Under the pieces are notes generated by a model that searched no databases, had not been told where the DNA came from, and saw only the letters and a list, made by a program, of their open reading frames with translations. From contig JACMJL010000207.1 of assembly GCA_014380625.1 (NCBI GenBank), positions 1 to 50,531 of the forward strand: a stretch of DNA of 50,531 bases, in the 5' to 3' direction. Below, one piece after another: positions 27,291 to 35,295 of the stretch. How positions within the stretch are numbered: position 1 is the first letter of the stretch; each line of letters opens with the position of its first letter. The translations under genes and the position numbers were made by a program. The DNA comes from Clostridiaceae bacterium (GTDB lineage Bacteria > Bacillota > Clostridia > Clostridiales > Clostridiaceae).

Positions 27291-28199
27291 ATGGAACATT
27301 ACAACAAGGTAATTAACATATTAGAAATTTTTAGAACAAATAGATCTTCCAAAGGGCTAATTTGTGCTCATTGTCAAAGTCAACAGGTGATTCGTTATGG
27401 AACTTATAATAAAAAACAAAGATATAAATGCAAAACTTGTAAAAAGACCTCTACAGATTTTACCAATAGTCCATTGAACATGTGCCACTTCCCGAATAAA
27501 TGGCCGGAATTCATAAAATGTACAATTAAGGGCCTATCTTTAAGGGAGTCAGCTAGGGTGCTTAAGGTGTCTTATATTACACTTTTCTATTGGAGACATA
27601 AACTTCTAATTGCTTTAAAAAATATTAAAAATAAAGAATTTATAGGATTAGTAGAAGTAGCAGATATATTCTTATCCTATTCTCTCAAAGGCCAAAAGGG
27701 CATTGATGTTAGAGCACCTCGAAAGTGTGGCAGAAAGTATAAATATTTATTAGGTGAAAAGGTATGTGTACTAATAGCTACTGATCAATCAAGAAATATA
27801 ACATCTAGAGCAACTTTAAATCTAGGCTTTAATAAAAGGTGTGTATATGATGCTATTGGGGATCTAATAACTGAAAAAAACACTCTATTATTTAATCAGA
27901 AACCTGCATACTCTTCATTTTGCAGGGATAAGAAAATAACCTTTTATAATAGTTCAATAGAAGGATGCAGTATTAATTCAGGTAGAAGTTATTTGAATAA
28001 TTTCTTGAAGTGGATGCTACGATTTAAAGGAATTGCTAGCAAATATACAAATAATTACTTATCTTGGTATAAGTTCCTAAATAAAATAAGTTTTAATGAC
28101 ACATACATAGGTATAGAAAAACTCATTAAGATCATGAGTTCTGAGTATATTACTGAAATAAATTCATCGATTTGTAAACAGAGATTGGAGACAGCATAG
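27291..28199 (+). CDS. IS1595-like transposase homologue, catalytic residues apparently lost
   Basis: The 302 residues keep the IS1595-family architecture. A zinc ribbon has C25-C28 and C47-C50. A helix-turn-helix lies at LSLRESARVLKVSYITLFYW (82-101). A DDE-like core ends in FKGIASKYTNNYLSWYKFL, close to the family's GVATKYLPNYL. At the positions where relatives read VEADETFF, LCTDSHKSY and HINSYHSRLK, this protein reads VEVADIFL, LLFNQKPAY and SGRSYLNNFL, so catalytic Asp, Asp and Asn appear as Ala124, Asn202 and Arg232. The frame is intact with a strong AGGAGG. No terminal repeats flank it. Confidence 0.7.
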   Translation: MEHYNKVINILEIFRTNRSSKGLICAHCQSQQVIRYGTYNKKQRYKCKTCKKTSTDFTNSPLNMCHFPNKWPEFIKCTIKGLSLRESARVLKVSYITLFYWRHKLLIALKNIKNKEFIGLVEVADIFLSYSLKGQKGIDVRAPRKCGRKYKYLLGEKVCVLIATDQSRNITSRATLNLGFNKRCVYDAIGDLITEKNTLLFNQKPAYSSFCRDKKITFYNSSIEGCSINSGRSYLNNFLKWMLRFKGIASKYTNNYLSWYKFLNKISFNDTYIGIEKLIKIMSSEYITEINSSICKQRLETA

Positions 28200-28341
28200 T
28201 TTTAATTTGTTGGATTTTACAAAAAGCTTCGTAAATTATATTTTTAACAACACAATTATTAAACACAGCGTAATGCTTCTGGAAGTATGAGTAGGAAAGC
28301 TAGGTCACGCCTCTCGGCTACTTTTAATTCTAAGGATAGTT
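28200..28341. other. Noncoding patch before the recJ promoter, richer in G and C
   Basis: These 142 bases separate the transposase-like gene from the recJ promoter. Bases 28264-28320 are richer in G and C than their surroundings and hold GTAG (28290-28293) and CTAC (28317-28320) flanking an AGG/CCT pair, which gives a small weak fold. A frame open through 28287 into recJ has no ribosome site and a normal recJ start lies downstream. I see no known RNA family here. Confidence 0.35.
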
Positions 28342-28370
28342 TTTATAAACATGATTATCTATGCTATAAT
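28342..28370 (+). promoter_or_regulatory. Promoter of recJ
   Basis: TTTATA (28342-28347), 17 bases, then TATAAT (28365-28370) preceded by TGC, an extended -10. The predicted start is about 15 bases before the recJ ATG. Confidence 0.6.
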
Positions 28371-28391
28371 ATCACCAGGGAGGGACTACAC

Positions 28392-30143
28392 ATGGAAAAA
28401 TTATGGATGTTAAAACAGACAACGACTAATCTGAAAGAAATTGCAAGAAAGTGCTTCATAAGCGAAACACTTGCATTAATATTGGCAAATAGAGGTATAA
28501 AAGAGGAAAAAGAAATAAATAAATTTCTAAAGGCTTCAATAGAAGATTTATATGACCCCTTTTTAATGAAAGATATGAAAAAAGGTGTTGATTTAATTAT
28601 AGAAGCTATTAACGGTGGGAAAAAAATAGTGGTATACGGTGACTACGATGCCGATGGTGTAACAAGTACAACAATTTTATATAGAGCAATTAAGCTTTGT
28701 AAGGCTTCGGTGTCATATCATATTCCAGATCGTGAAAGTGAAGGCTATGGTATGAGTACAAGTCGCATTAAACTGCTTAAAGAACAAGGAACTGATCTAA
28801 TTATTAGTTGTGATAATGGAATTTCAGCAATTGAACAAGTAAAAGTTGCAAAAGAATTAGGTATATCAGTAATTATCACAGATCATCATGAGCTTTCTTT
28901 CATTACGGATGAGAATGAAGAACGAAATTATATAATTCCTGAGGCTGACGCCGTAATTAATCCAAAGCAATTAGACTGCAAGTACCCTTTTAAGCTTTTA
29001 TGTGGAGCAGGCATAGCCTTTAAATTTGTTCAAGCTTTGTTTAGCAAGCTCGGAATGCAATCCGAAAAAGCTCTTGATTTTATAGAGTTAGCTGGTATAG
29101 GAACGATTTGTGATATAGTAGATTTAGTTGATGAAAATAGAATAATTGTAAAAAATGCATTAGTAAGATTAAGTAATACAGAGAATTTAGGTATAATTGC
29201 GCTAAAGAAGGTTTTAGGAATAAATGATAAAGCAGTTAATACTTATAACATCGGATATCAAATTGGACCATGTATTAACGCTACTGGTAGATTAGATAAG
29301 GCATCTTTATCGGTAGAATTGTTACTATGTGAAGATGAACAAAGTGCAAATGAACTGGCAAAGAGATTAAATGAATTAAATAAAGAAAGACAAGAAATGA
29401 CAAGTAACAGCGTAGATGAAGTTATTCAAATTGTTGAAAGCCTGAATTTAAATAAGCAAAAGGTACTAGTGATATATAAAGAGGATTTACATGAAAGTAT
29501 TGCTGGTATTGTTGCAGGTAAAATAAAGGAAAGATATAACTTACCAACTATTTTATTAACTAGTGGTAAAGAAATGCCAAAGGGTTCTGGGAGATCTATT
29601 GAGGAATATAACATGTTTGAAGAATTGCTAAAATGTAAAGATGTTATTGCAAAATTCGGAGGACACCCAATGGCCGCTGGTCTTTCTATTAGCGAAGAAA
29701 ACATTAATATTTTGAGACAAAAATTAAATGAAAATTGTACTTTAACTGAGGAAGATTTTAAGCCTAAAATAAGAATTGAAAAAAGACTTCCTTTAAAAAC
29801 GGTGAATTTAAAGTTTATTGAAGAGTTACAAGTATTAGAGCCCTTTGGAAAAGGAAATCCATCACCATTATTTGCTGAAAAAAATATAAGTATTCAAGGG
29901 GTTTCCTATCTAGGAAAAGATTCAAGCACATTAAAATTATTTATGGATTTAGGGGATGGGAAAACTAAGGCTGAAGGAATATGCTTTGGTAGAGGTGATG
30001 ATTTTAAAGAGTTGCTTAACAATGCAAATCCTAATGTCTCAGATAATTTAAGAGTGGATTTAATTTTTACTCCTCAAATTAATGAATATCTTGGAAATAG
30101 AAAACTTCAGTTTAAGATATCGGACTTTAGACTATCTACCTAG
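28392..30143 (+). CDS. recJ: Single-strand-specific DNA exonuclease RecJ
   Basis: RecJ degrades single-stranded DNA 5' to 3' in recombination and base excision repair. The DHH superfamily motifs are present: YGDYDADGVTST near 83, SCDNGISA near 138, TDHHE near 162, and the DHHA1 motif GGHPMAAGLSI near 424. A C-terminal OB-like domain follows LEPFGKGNPSPLF. At 583 residues it is full length. I start at 28392, where GGGAGG precedes the ATG, rather than at an upstream ATG at 28287. The start lies only about 15 bases from its promoter. Confidence 0.94.
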   Translation: MEKLWMLKQTTTNLKEIARKCFISETLALILANRGIKEEKEINKFLKASIEDLYDPFLMKDMKKGVDLIIEAINGGKKIVVYGDYDADGVTSTTILYRAIKLCKASVSYHIPDRESEGYGMSTSRIKLLKEQGTDLIISCDNGISAIEQVKVAKELGISVIITDHHELSFITDENEERNYIIPEADAVINPKQLDCKYPFKLLCGAGIAFKFVQALFSKLGMQSEKALDFIELAGIGTICDIVDLVDENRIIVKNALVRLSNTENLGIIALKKVLGINDKAVNTYNIGYQIGPCINATGRLDKASLSVELLLCEDEQSANELAKRLNELNKERQEMTSNSVDEVIQIVESLNLNKQKVLVIYKEDLHESIAGIVAGKIKERYNLPTILLTSGKEMPKGSGRSIEEYNMFEELLKCKDVIAKFGGHPMAAGLSISEENINILRQKLNENCTLTEEDFKPKIRIEKRLPLKTVNLKFIEELQVLEPFGKGNPSPLFAEKNISIQGVSYLGKDSSTLKLFMDLGDGKTKAEGICFGRGDDFKELLNNANPNVSDNLRVDLIFTPQINEYLGNRKLQFKISDFRLST

Positions 30144-30181
30144 GGTAACTTCAAAGAAATAAAAATCCGGATTATAATCTG

Positions 30182-30240
30182 TTTTGTAACCTGTGGCAGC
30201 ACTATAGTGCTGCCATTGCCACAAAATATCCTCGCGATAT
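30182..30240. repeat. Perfect 20-base palindrome with nested repeats
   Basis: GGCAGCACTATAGTGCTGCC at 30195-30214 is its own reverse complement. It sits inside TTTTGT (30182-30187) and ACAAAA (30221-30226), and a competing pair GTGGCA and TGCCAC overlaps it. A small hairpin ATATC/GATAT (30226-30230 and 30236-30240) follows. No U run is present on either strand, so it does not look like a terminator for recJ. Confidence 0.75.
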
Positions 30241-30280
30241 ACAGTAAATTATTTCAATAAATACAAACAAACAGTAGATA

Positions 30281-30377
30281 TTGCAAAACGTTCCTAGATG
30301 CAATACAATTAACTTATCACATAAGAAACGATGTGCAAGTTTGCATTAAGTTGCATATAAAGAGTTTAAAAATTGCA
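30281..30377. promoter_or_regulatory. Cluster of six TTGCA/TGCAA half sites
   Basis: TTGCA begins at 30281, 30341, 30351 and 30373, and TGCAA at 30299 and 30334. Two of them form inverted pairs, TTGCA-N13-TGCAA (30281-30303) and TGCAAGTTTGCA (30334-30345). The cluster ends at a free ribosome site, so it is probably the operator zone of a gene that has been lost. The binding protein is unknown. Confidence 0.5.
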
Positions 30378-30390
30378 AAAAGGAGGATAG

Positions 30391-30699
30391 GATTTAAACG
30401 TTTACAACGATTTATTTGAAGTAACTATTGATCGTATATATTTAAGTTGGCAATCCGCTTATGCAACTGCATTCCAGCTTCAGACATCAAAAGATGGCAG
30501 TTCATGGACACAAATTTATTCCACCACGTCAGGTACAGGAGGAATTAATGATTTAAATGTGACTGGTGGAACAGGAGGAACTGAAAATATTACAGTCACA
30601 GTTGCTAAAACTGGAAGATATGTAAGAATGAATGGAACTGCAAGAACCACAGGATATGGGTATTCACTATGGGGTTTTGAGGTCTATGGTATAAAATAA
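30391..30699 (+). pseudogene. Orphan C-terminal end of a discoidin (F5/8 type C) carbohydrate-binding domain
   Basis: One frame is open for 102 codons from a TAG at 30388-30390 to the stop at 30697-30699 with no initiation codon near its start. It reads VTIDRIYLSWQSAYATAFQL, TSKDGSSWTQIYSTTSGTGG, then GRYVRMNGTARTTGYGYSLW with FEVYGIK at the end, the classic last 90 residues of a F5/8 C or CBM32-type domain, as found in secreted clostridial glycoside hydrolases. A ribosome site (30380-30386) lies directly ahead but no start codon follows. This looks like a deletion scar that joined a leader to the tail of a large gene. Confidence 0.82.
30393..30406. promoter_or_regulatory. CRE-like or LacI-type palindrome
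   Basis: TTTAAACGTTTACA contains the ten-base palindrome TAAACGTTTA with a central CG. Compared with the catabolite-responsive element pattern TGWAARCG it has a single mismatch at the G. It lies just after an orphan AAGGAGG (30380-30386) and over the remnant reading frame, fitting catabolite control of a former sugar gene. Confidence 0.5.
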
Positions 30700-30723
30700 T
30701 TTTTTATGTAAAGTAGGGATATT

Positions 30724-31746
30724 ATGATTACAATGTATGATGTTGCTAAAGATGCTGAAGTATCATGTAGCACCGTTTCAAGAGTTATGAATGGAAGTAA
30801 AAAAATAAGTAAGGAAACAACTCGAAAAGTAATGGAGGCGGTACAAAGACTGGATTATAAGTTGAATGTGGTGATAGAGAAAGTCAATGTCAGCACACAT
30901 ACAATAGGGGTAGTAGCTTGTTCATATCTATCTGATCCCTTTTATTTCCCAGTGTTTGAGAGTATTTTTGAAACAATTGAACAACTAGGTTATAAAATGT
31001 TATTTTGTAGATTGGATACAACCTATGGGCTCCAAACCAATTTTGATATTCTTGAAGGGTTAGAAAATAAAGTTGATGGTATTGTTTTTGTGGGGAATTT
31101 TCGAATTACGGAAAAGGATATAAAGATATTTATTGACAATAAACGACCGATTGTGTCTTTGTTTGGATATATTGATGTTCCTGGGGTTGCCCATATTATC
31201 ACCAATAATTATCAGGCTGCATATAATGCTACAACCTATTTAATAAATAATGGACATAAAAGGATTGCTCATATAATGGCACATAGGTCATATATTCATT
31301 CAATTGAACGAATGAAAGGATATGTTTCAGCCTTAAAAGATCACAATATACCAGTAGATCAAGACCTAATCACAGTAGGGCAATTTACTTTTGAGGAGGC
31401 ATATCAGTCTTCTTTAAGCTTTATCGATAATAATAAGAACTTCACTGCAGTTTTTTGTTTTAATGATATTATAGCAGGTGCCTTTATTCGTGCTTGTAAA
31501 GAAAGAAATTTAAAGGTGCCAGATGATATCTCAGTGATTGGGGTTGATGATATTTCCTATGAAAATCTTATGATAACAAAGGACATTCCTTTGGTTACAA
31601 CAATGCGACAACCACGTAAAGAAATGGCTGATTATACAGTAAGAGTTTTGCTTCAAAAATTAAGGGGAATAGAGGGTATTGATAGAAAAATATATAATCC
31701 AATACTTATAGAAAGAAATACAACTATGCCAATTAAAAAGTTATGA
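30724..31746 (+). CDS. LacI family transcriptional regulator with an atypical hinge
   Basis: The helix-turn-helix is clear at residues 4-23 (MYDVAKDAEVSCSTVSRVMN) and the sugar-binding domain runs to the end, with HTIGVVA near 58, NGHKRIAHI near 178 and DDISVIGVDD near 260. Total length is 340, normal. The hinge reads DYKLNVVIEKVNV where most members read GYRPNAxARSL, so the minor-groove Leu and the Ala-Arg pair are replaced. The start at 30724 has AGTAGGG; an ATG at 30733 is an alternative. It follows the decayed carbohydrate gene, its likely former target. Confidence 0.88.
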   Translation: MITMYDVAKDAEVSCSTVSRVMNGSKKISKETTRKVMEAVQRLDYKLNVVIEKVNVSTHTIGVVACSYLSDPFYFPVFESIFETIEQLGYKMLFCRLDTTYGLQTNFDILEGLENKVDGIVFVGNFRITEKDIKIFIDNKRPIVSLFGYIDVPGVAHIITNNYQAAYNATTYLINNGHKRIAHIMAHRSYIHSIERMKGYVSALKDHNIPVDQDLITVGQFTFEEAYQSSLSFIDNNKNFTAVFCFNDIIAGAFIRACKERNLKVPDDISVIGVDDISYENLMITKDIPLVTTMRQPRKEMADYTVRVLLQKLRGIEGIDRKIYNPILIERNTTMPIKKL

Positions 31747-31827
31747 TTTTTGCCTTAAGTAACTAGAATAAAGTTACAATATAGAGTATATTATAGATAT
31801 AGTACGTAATATTTAGGGGATGATAAT

Positions 31828-32898
31828 TTGAAAAAACTTAAAATTATAATGACGGGTGGCGGTTCTGCTGGCCATGTGACTCCTAATCTTGCACTTGTCC
31901 CTAAACTTAAGGAATTAGGTTATGAAATACAATATATAGGAACAAGGGATGGAATCGAAAGAAAAATTATAAATATGGAAAGTATTAAGTATCATGTTAT
32001 TTCCAGTGGGAAATTGAGAAGATATTTTGATGTTAAAAATTTTACTGATCCCTTTAGAATTGTAAAAGGTGTTTTTGATGCTATTAAAATAATTAGTAAG
32101 GAAAAGCCTAATATTGTATTTTCTAAAGGCGGGTTTGTTTCTGTTCCAGTGGTTATAGCTGCAAAATTAAATAGAGTGCCTGTGATAATTCATGAATCAG
32201 ATATAACTCCAGGTCTTGCAAACAAATTATCAGTACCATATAGCACTAAAATTTGTGTGACTTTCCCTGAAGCCTTGGAACATTTTAATAAAAATAAGGC
32301 AGTACTTACAGGATCCCCTATAAGACAGGAACTATTTCAGGGGAATAGAGAAGTGGGATTAAAACTAATGGGGTTTAAAGGAATAAAACCAGTTTTACTT
32401 ATAATGGGAGGAAGTTTAGGCGCTAAAGTTCTTAATGATAATATAAGAAGTGAAATTGAACTTTTTACACAAATGTATGAGGTAATCCATATATGTGGTA
32501 AGGGCAATTTGGATACTAAACTTGAAAATCGGGAAGGTTATAAGCAATTTGAATATGTAGATAAGGAATTAACTCATATTTTAGCTGCTTGTGATTTGAT
32601 AATTTCAAGAGCAGGTTCAAACGCAATTTTTGAGTTCTTAGCTCTTAAAAAGCCAAATCTGTTGGTACCTCTTTCAAGTAAATCAAGCAGAGGGGATCAA
32701 ATACTTAATGCAAACTCCTTTAAAAATAGTGGATACAGTATGGTTCTTCCTGAAGAGGAATTAAGCGCAGGTGTTTTATTTACCAAGGTTAATGAACTAC
32801 ATAAAAATAGTTTTAAATATATTGATAAAATGAACAATATTGGGGCTAATGATGCTGTGGACAATGTGGTTCAATTAATAAAAGAATATTCAAAATGA
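31828..32898 (+). CDS. murG: MurG, lipid II synthase
   Basis: MurG adds GlcNAc to lipid I on the inner membrane face, making lipid II for peptidoglycan. Visible motifs are [16 protein letters not shown] (8-23), [12 protein letters not shown] near 125, [12 protein letters not shown] near 190 and the acceptor-site [13 protein letters not shown] near 260. It begins with TTG at 31828 behind AGGGGATG; the TTGAAAAAACTTAAA reading makes the family start. Its 356 residues are normal. Many clostridia have murG away from the dcw cluster, and it is alone here, 81 bases after the regulator. Confidence 0.93.
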   Translation: MKKLKIIMTGGGSAGHVTPNLALVPKLKELGYEIQYIGTRDGIERKIINMESIKYHVISSGKLRRYFDVKNFTDPFRIVKGVFDAIKIISKEKPNIVFSKGGFVSVPVVIAAKLNRVPVIIHESDITPGLANKLSVPYSTKICVTFPEALEHFNKNKAVLTGSPIRQELFQGNREVGLKLMGFKGIKPVLLIMGGSLGAKVLNDNIRSEIELFTQMYEVIHICGKGNLDTKLENREGYKQFEYVDKELTHILAACDLIISRAGSNAIFEFLALKKPNLLVPLSSKSSRGDQILNANSFKNSGYSMVLPEEELSAGVLFTKVNELHKNSFKYIDKMNNIGANDAVDNVVQLIKEYSK

Positions 32899-32937
32899 CA
32901 GATCATTTATAACTATCAACTTAAAGGAGGAATTTTT

Positions 32938-34464
32938 ATGAAATTAAATTTTTTTGGTGCAGCGGGTTGTGTTACAGGTTCAAGCCATCTCATTTCAGTT
33001 AATGGTAAGAAAGTTCTATTAGATTGTGGACTTTATCAAGGTAGAGATGAAAAAGAAAGAGGTAATGAAAACTTTGATTTTGACCCTAAGGAAATTGATT
33101 TTGTAGTATTATCTCATGCTCATATTGACCATAGTGGAAGAATTCCTTTGTTATATAAAAAGGGGTTTAAAGGCCAAATTATTTCCACGAGGACAACTAT
33201 GGATTTATGTAGCGCCATGTTACCAGACAGCGGACATATTCAAGAAATGGAAGTTGAGTGGAAGAATAGAAAAAGAGTTAGACAAGGGTTAGAACTATTA
33301 GAACCTATTTATACTGCTCAAATTGCCATGGCCACCATGTTTTTATTTAAGGGATATGAATATAATGAGCTAATAGAATTATTTGAAGGCTTTGAAATCC
33401 GCTTTAGGGATGCTGGGCATCTTTTAGGATCAGCTATAGTTGAAATTTTTATAAAAGAAGGATCAAAAGAAGAAGTAAAATTAGTTTATACAGGAGATCT
33501 GGGTAATAAAAACATACCAATTCTTAGAGATCCAACTATTATTGAGGCAGCAGACTATTTAATTATGGAAACCACTTATGGGGATAGACTTCATGATAAT
33601 ATTGATAAAGAGTTCAAACAATTAGCTACAATAATACAAGAAACCTTTAAAAGAGGTGGAAATGTAATAATTCCATCCTTTGCAGTTGGCAGAACTCAAG
33701 AAGTTTTATATGCTTTAAATCAATATATTGACTCGGGTTTAATAAAAAATTTGAGGGTTTTTGTTGATAGTCCACTTGCGGCAGAATCAACTAAAATCTA
33801 TATTAAACATATAGAGGATTATGATGAAGAAGCTTTAAAACTCATAAATAAAGGGGAACACCCTTTAGAATTTGATGGGGTTGTTTTTACAAAATCACCT
33901 GAGGATTCAGCTAATATAAACAAAATACAAAGTGGGGCTATAGTTATATCAGCAAGTGGTATGTGTGAAGCAGGTAGAATTAAACATCATTTAAAACACA
34001 ACTTATGGAGAAAAGAATGTTCTATAGTTTTTGTAGGATACCAGGCTGAAGGCACTCTTGGAAGAGCAATAGTAGATGGAACAAAGAAAGTAAAGCTTTT
34101 CGGCGAGGAAGTGGCAGTAAAGGCTCATATCTATAATTTGCACGGACTTTCAGGTCATGCCGATAGAGAGGGTCTCATTAGTTGGGTTGAAGCTATAAAG
34201 TCTAAACCAAAAGAAATTTTATTGGTTCACGGGGATAAAGAAGCTAGAGAAAGTTTTAAGGCACTTTTAAGTTCTAAAGGATTTAGGGCTAAAGCAATGG
34301 AAATGGGAGAGACCTATGGGATAAATGAGAAAATTGAGGTTAATTCTAGCAAGGAAAGTAAGCTGAAAGATAGACTATTTGCTCTTCTTGATTCTAGAGG
34401 GGATCTTGATTCAATTAGCAAAGAAGACCTTTTAGAGGAAATTAAAAAGACAATATTTAAATAA
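32938..34464 (+). CDS. Metallo-beta-lactamase fold hydrolase with beta-CASP and RMMBL domains
   Basis: The zinc signature is LSHAHIDHSG (residues 59-68), preceded by GAAGCVTGSSHLI. The beta-CASP part holds SAVGRTQEVLY-like FAVGRTQEVL and ISASGMCEAGRIKHHL. The C-terminal LHGLSGHAD with LLVHGDKEA is the RMMBL (RNA-specificity) segment. This 508-residue family is related to CPSF-73 and RNase J nucleases and is thought to act on RNA; the substrate is not established here. AAGGAGG precedes the start. Its stop lies two bases before a large inverted-repeat element. Confidence 0.85.
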   Translation: MKLNFFGAAGCVTGSSHLISVNGKKVLLDCGLYQGRDEKERGNENFDFDPKEIDFVVLSHAHIDHSGRIPLLYKKGFKGQIISTRTTMDLCSAMLPDSGHIQEMEVEWKNRKRVRQGLELLEPIYTAQIAMATMFLFKGYEYNELIELFEGFEIRFRDAGHLLGSAIVEIFIKEGSKEEVKLVYTGDLGNKNIPILRDPTIIEAADYLIMETTYGDRLHDNIDKEFKQLATIIQETFKRGGNVIIPSFAVGRTQEVLYALNQYIDSGLIKNLRVFVDSPLAAESTKIYIKHIEDYDEEALKLINKGEHPLEFDGVVFTKSPEDSANINKIQSGAIVISASGMCEAGRIKHHLKHNLWRKECSIVFVGYQAEGTLGRAIVDGTKKVKLFGEEVAVKAHIYNLHGLSGHADREGLISWVEAIKSKPKEILLVHGDKEARESFKALLSSKGFRAKAMEMGETYGINEKIEVNSSKESKLKDRLFALLDSRGDLDSISKEDLLEEIKKTIFK

Positions 34465-34466
34465 TT

Positions 34467-34590
34467 AAGGGACTATCTCAAAATGAAAATAATTGAGATA
34501 GTCCCTCTTATATTTAGAAGTCTAATTGAATTTATATTATGGACTTCTTAAGCAAATTTCTTGATTTATAGTATTTTGAGACTGTCCCTT
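34467..34590. mobile_element. MITE-like inverted-repeat element, IS1182-type ends
   Basis: About 124 bases framed by AAGGGACTATCTCAAAAT (from 34467) and, inverted, ATTTTGAGACTGTCCCTT (to 34590), 16 of 18 matching. A third arm, TTGAGATAGTCCCT (34493-34506), pairs perfectly with the left arm over 14 bases to make a strong hairpin. A second stem AGAAGTC/GACTTCT lies inside. The ends resemble those I recall for IS1182-family elements, but there is no transposase and no clear target duplication. The right end touches the rubrerythrin stop codon. The hairpin may also serve as the terminator for both flanking genes. Confidence 0.6.
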
Positions 34591-35177
34591 TATGGTTGGA
34601 AATTGTACATTAGTTCAAAATATCCTTGGGCATGATGGCAAGCTGGACACTTTTGAAGTGCCTCATTTCCATAATAAATAAAACCGCAGTTGCTACACTT
34701 CCAGTATACAGGGCTTTCTTTTTTATAGAGAGTACCATTTTTTAAGGAATTCATATAGTCTAAGAATCTTTTTTCATGGGCTTCTTCCACTTTAACTATA
34801 TTTTTAATCACAACTTCAATTTCAGGGAAACCTTCTTGCTTGGCAATATCCGCAAAGCCTGGATAGAGAGAACCCCATTCTTCCCTTTCTCCCTCAGCAG
34901 CATACTGAAGGTTTTTGATGGTATTTTCAAAACCAATAGGATAATCTGCATTAACGTTTATATGAGTAGGTCCAAGTCCTTCAATTAAAAAATTAAAAAA
35001 GGTTTTTGCATGTGCTCTTTCATTATCAGCAGTTTCTAAAAAAATAGATTCGATTTGTTTATGTCCTTCTTTACCTGCAACTTTGCTATAGAAAGTATAT
35101 CTATTTCTTGCTTGTGATTCTCCAGCAAAAGCCTTTGCTAAGTTTTCTGCGGTTTTTGTGCCTGTTAAATTTTTCAT
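34590..35177 (-). CDS. rbr: Rubrerythrin
   Basis: A di-iron peroxidase that reduces hydrogen peroxide with electrons from rubredoxin or NADH-linked enzymes. The ferritin-like domain has AFAGESQARNRY (16-27), ADNERAHAKTFF near 50-61 and a late VEEAHEKRF. The C-terminal rubredoxin domain has CSNCGFIYYG and CPACHH. The 195-residue length is normal. GGAGGG lies before the - strand ATG. It is a hallmark of anaerobes exposed to oxygen. It is the only other - strand gene besides csp. Divergent from the CAP-domain gene. Confidence 0.97.
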   Translation of the reverse strand: MKNLTGTKTAENLAKAFAGESQARNRYTFYSKVAGKEGHKQIESIFLETADNERAHAKTFFNFLIEGLGPTHINVNADYPIGFENTIKNLQYAAEGEREEWGSLYPGFADIAKQEGFPEIEVVIKNIVKVEEAHEKRFLDYMNSLKNGTLYKKESPVYWKCSNCGFIYYGNEALQKCPACHHAQGYFELMYNFQP

Positions 35178-35223
35178 TATGTTCCCTCCAAAAATAAGAT
35201 TAAGTTATTATTCTAGTATTACC

Positions 35224-35247
35224 AATAAAAATAAAAATAAAAATAAA
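35224..35247. repeat. Four tandem AATAAA hexamers
   Basis: AATAAA is repeated four times without error between two divergent genes. It lies 47 bases upstream of the rubrerythrin start and about 50 bases before the CAP-domain start. Slippage in repeat number could change spacing in one of the two promoters; nothing else supports this. Confidence 0.85.
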
Positions 35248-35295
35248 GTTTTAAGAGATACTAATATAAATAAATTAATTAAATGGAGGAATAAA

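Noticed and set aside
28287-28391. In-frame upstream extension of recJ from an ATG at 28287
   Set aside because: No ribosome site precedes that ATG, the predicted promoter lies between it and 28392, and GGGAGG marks the later ATG.
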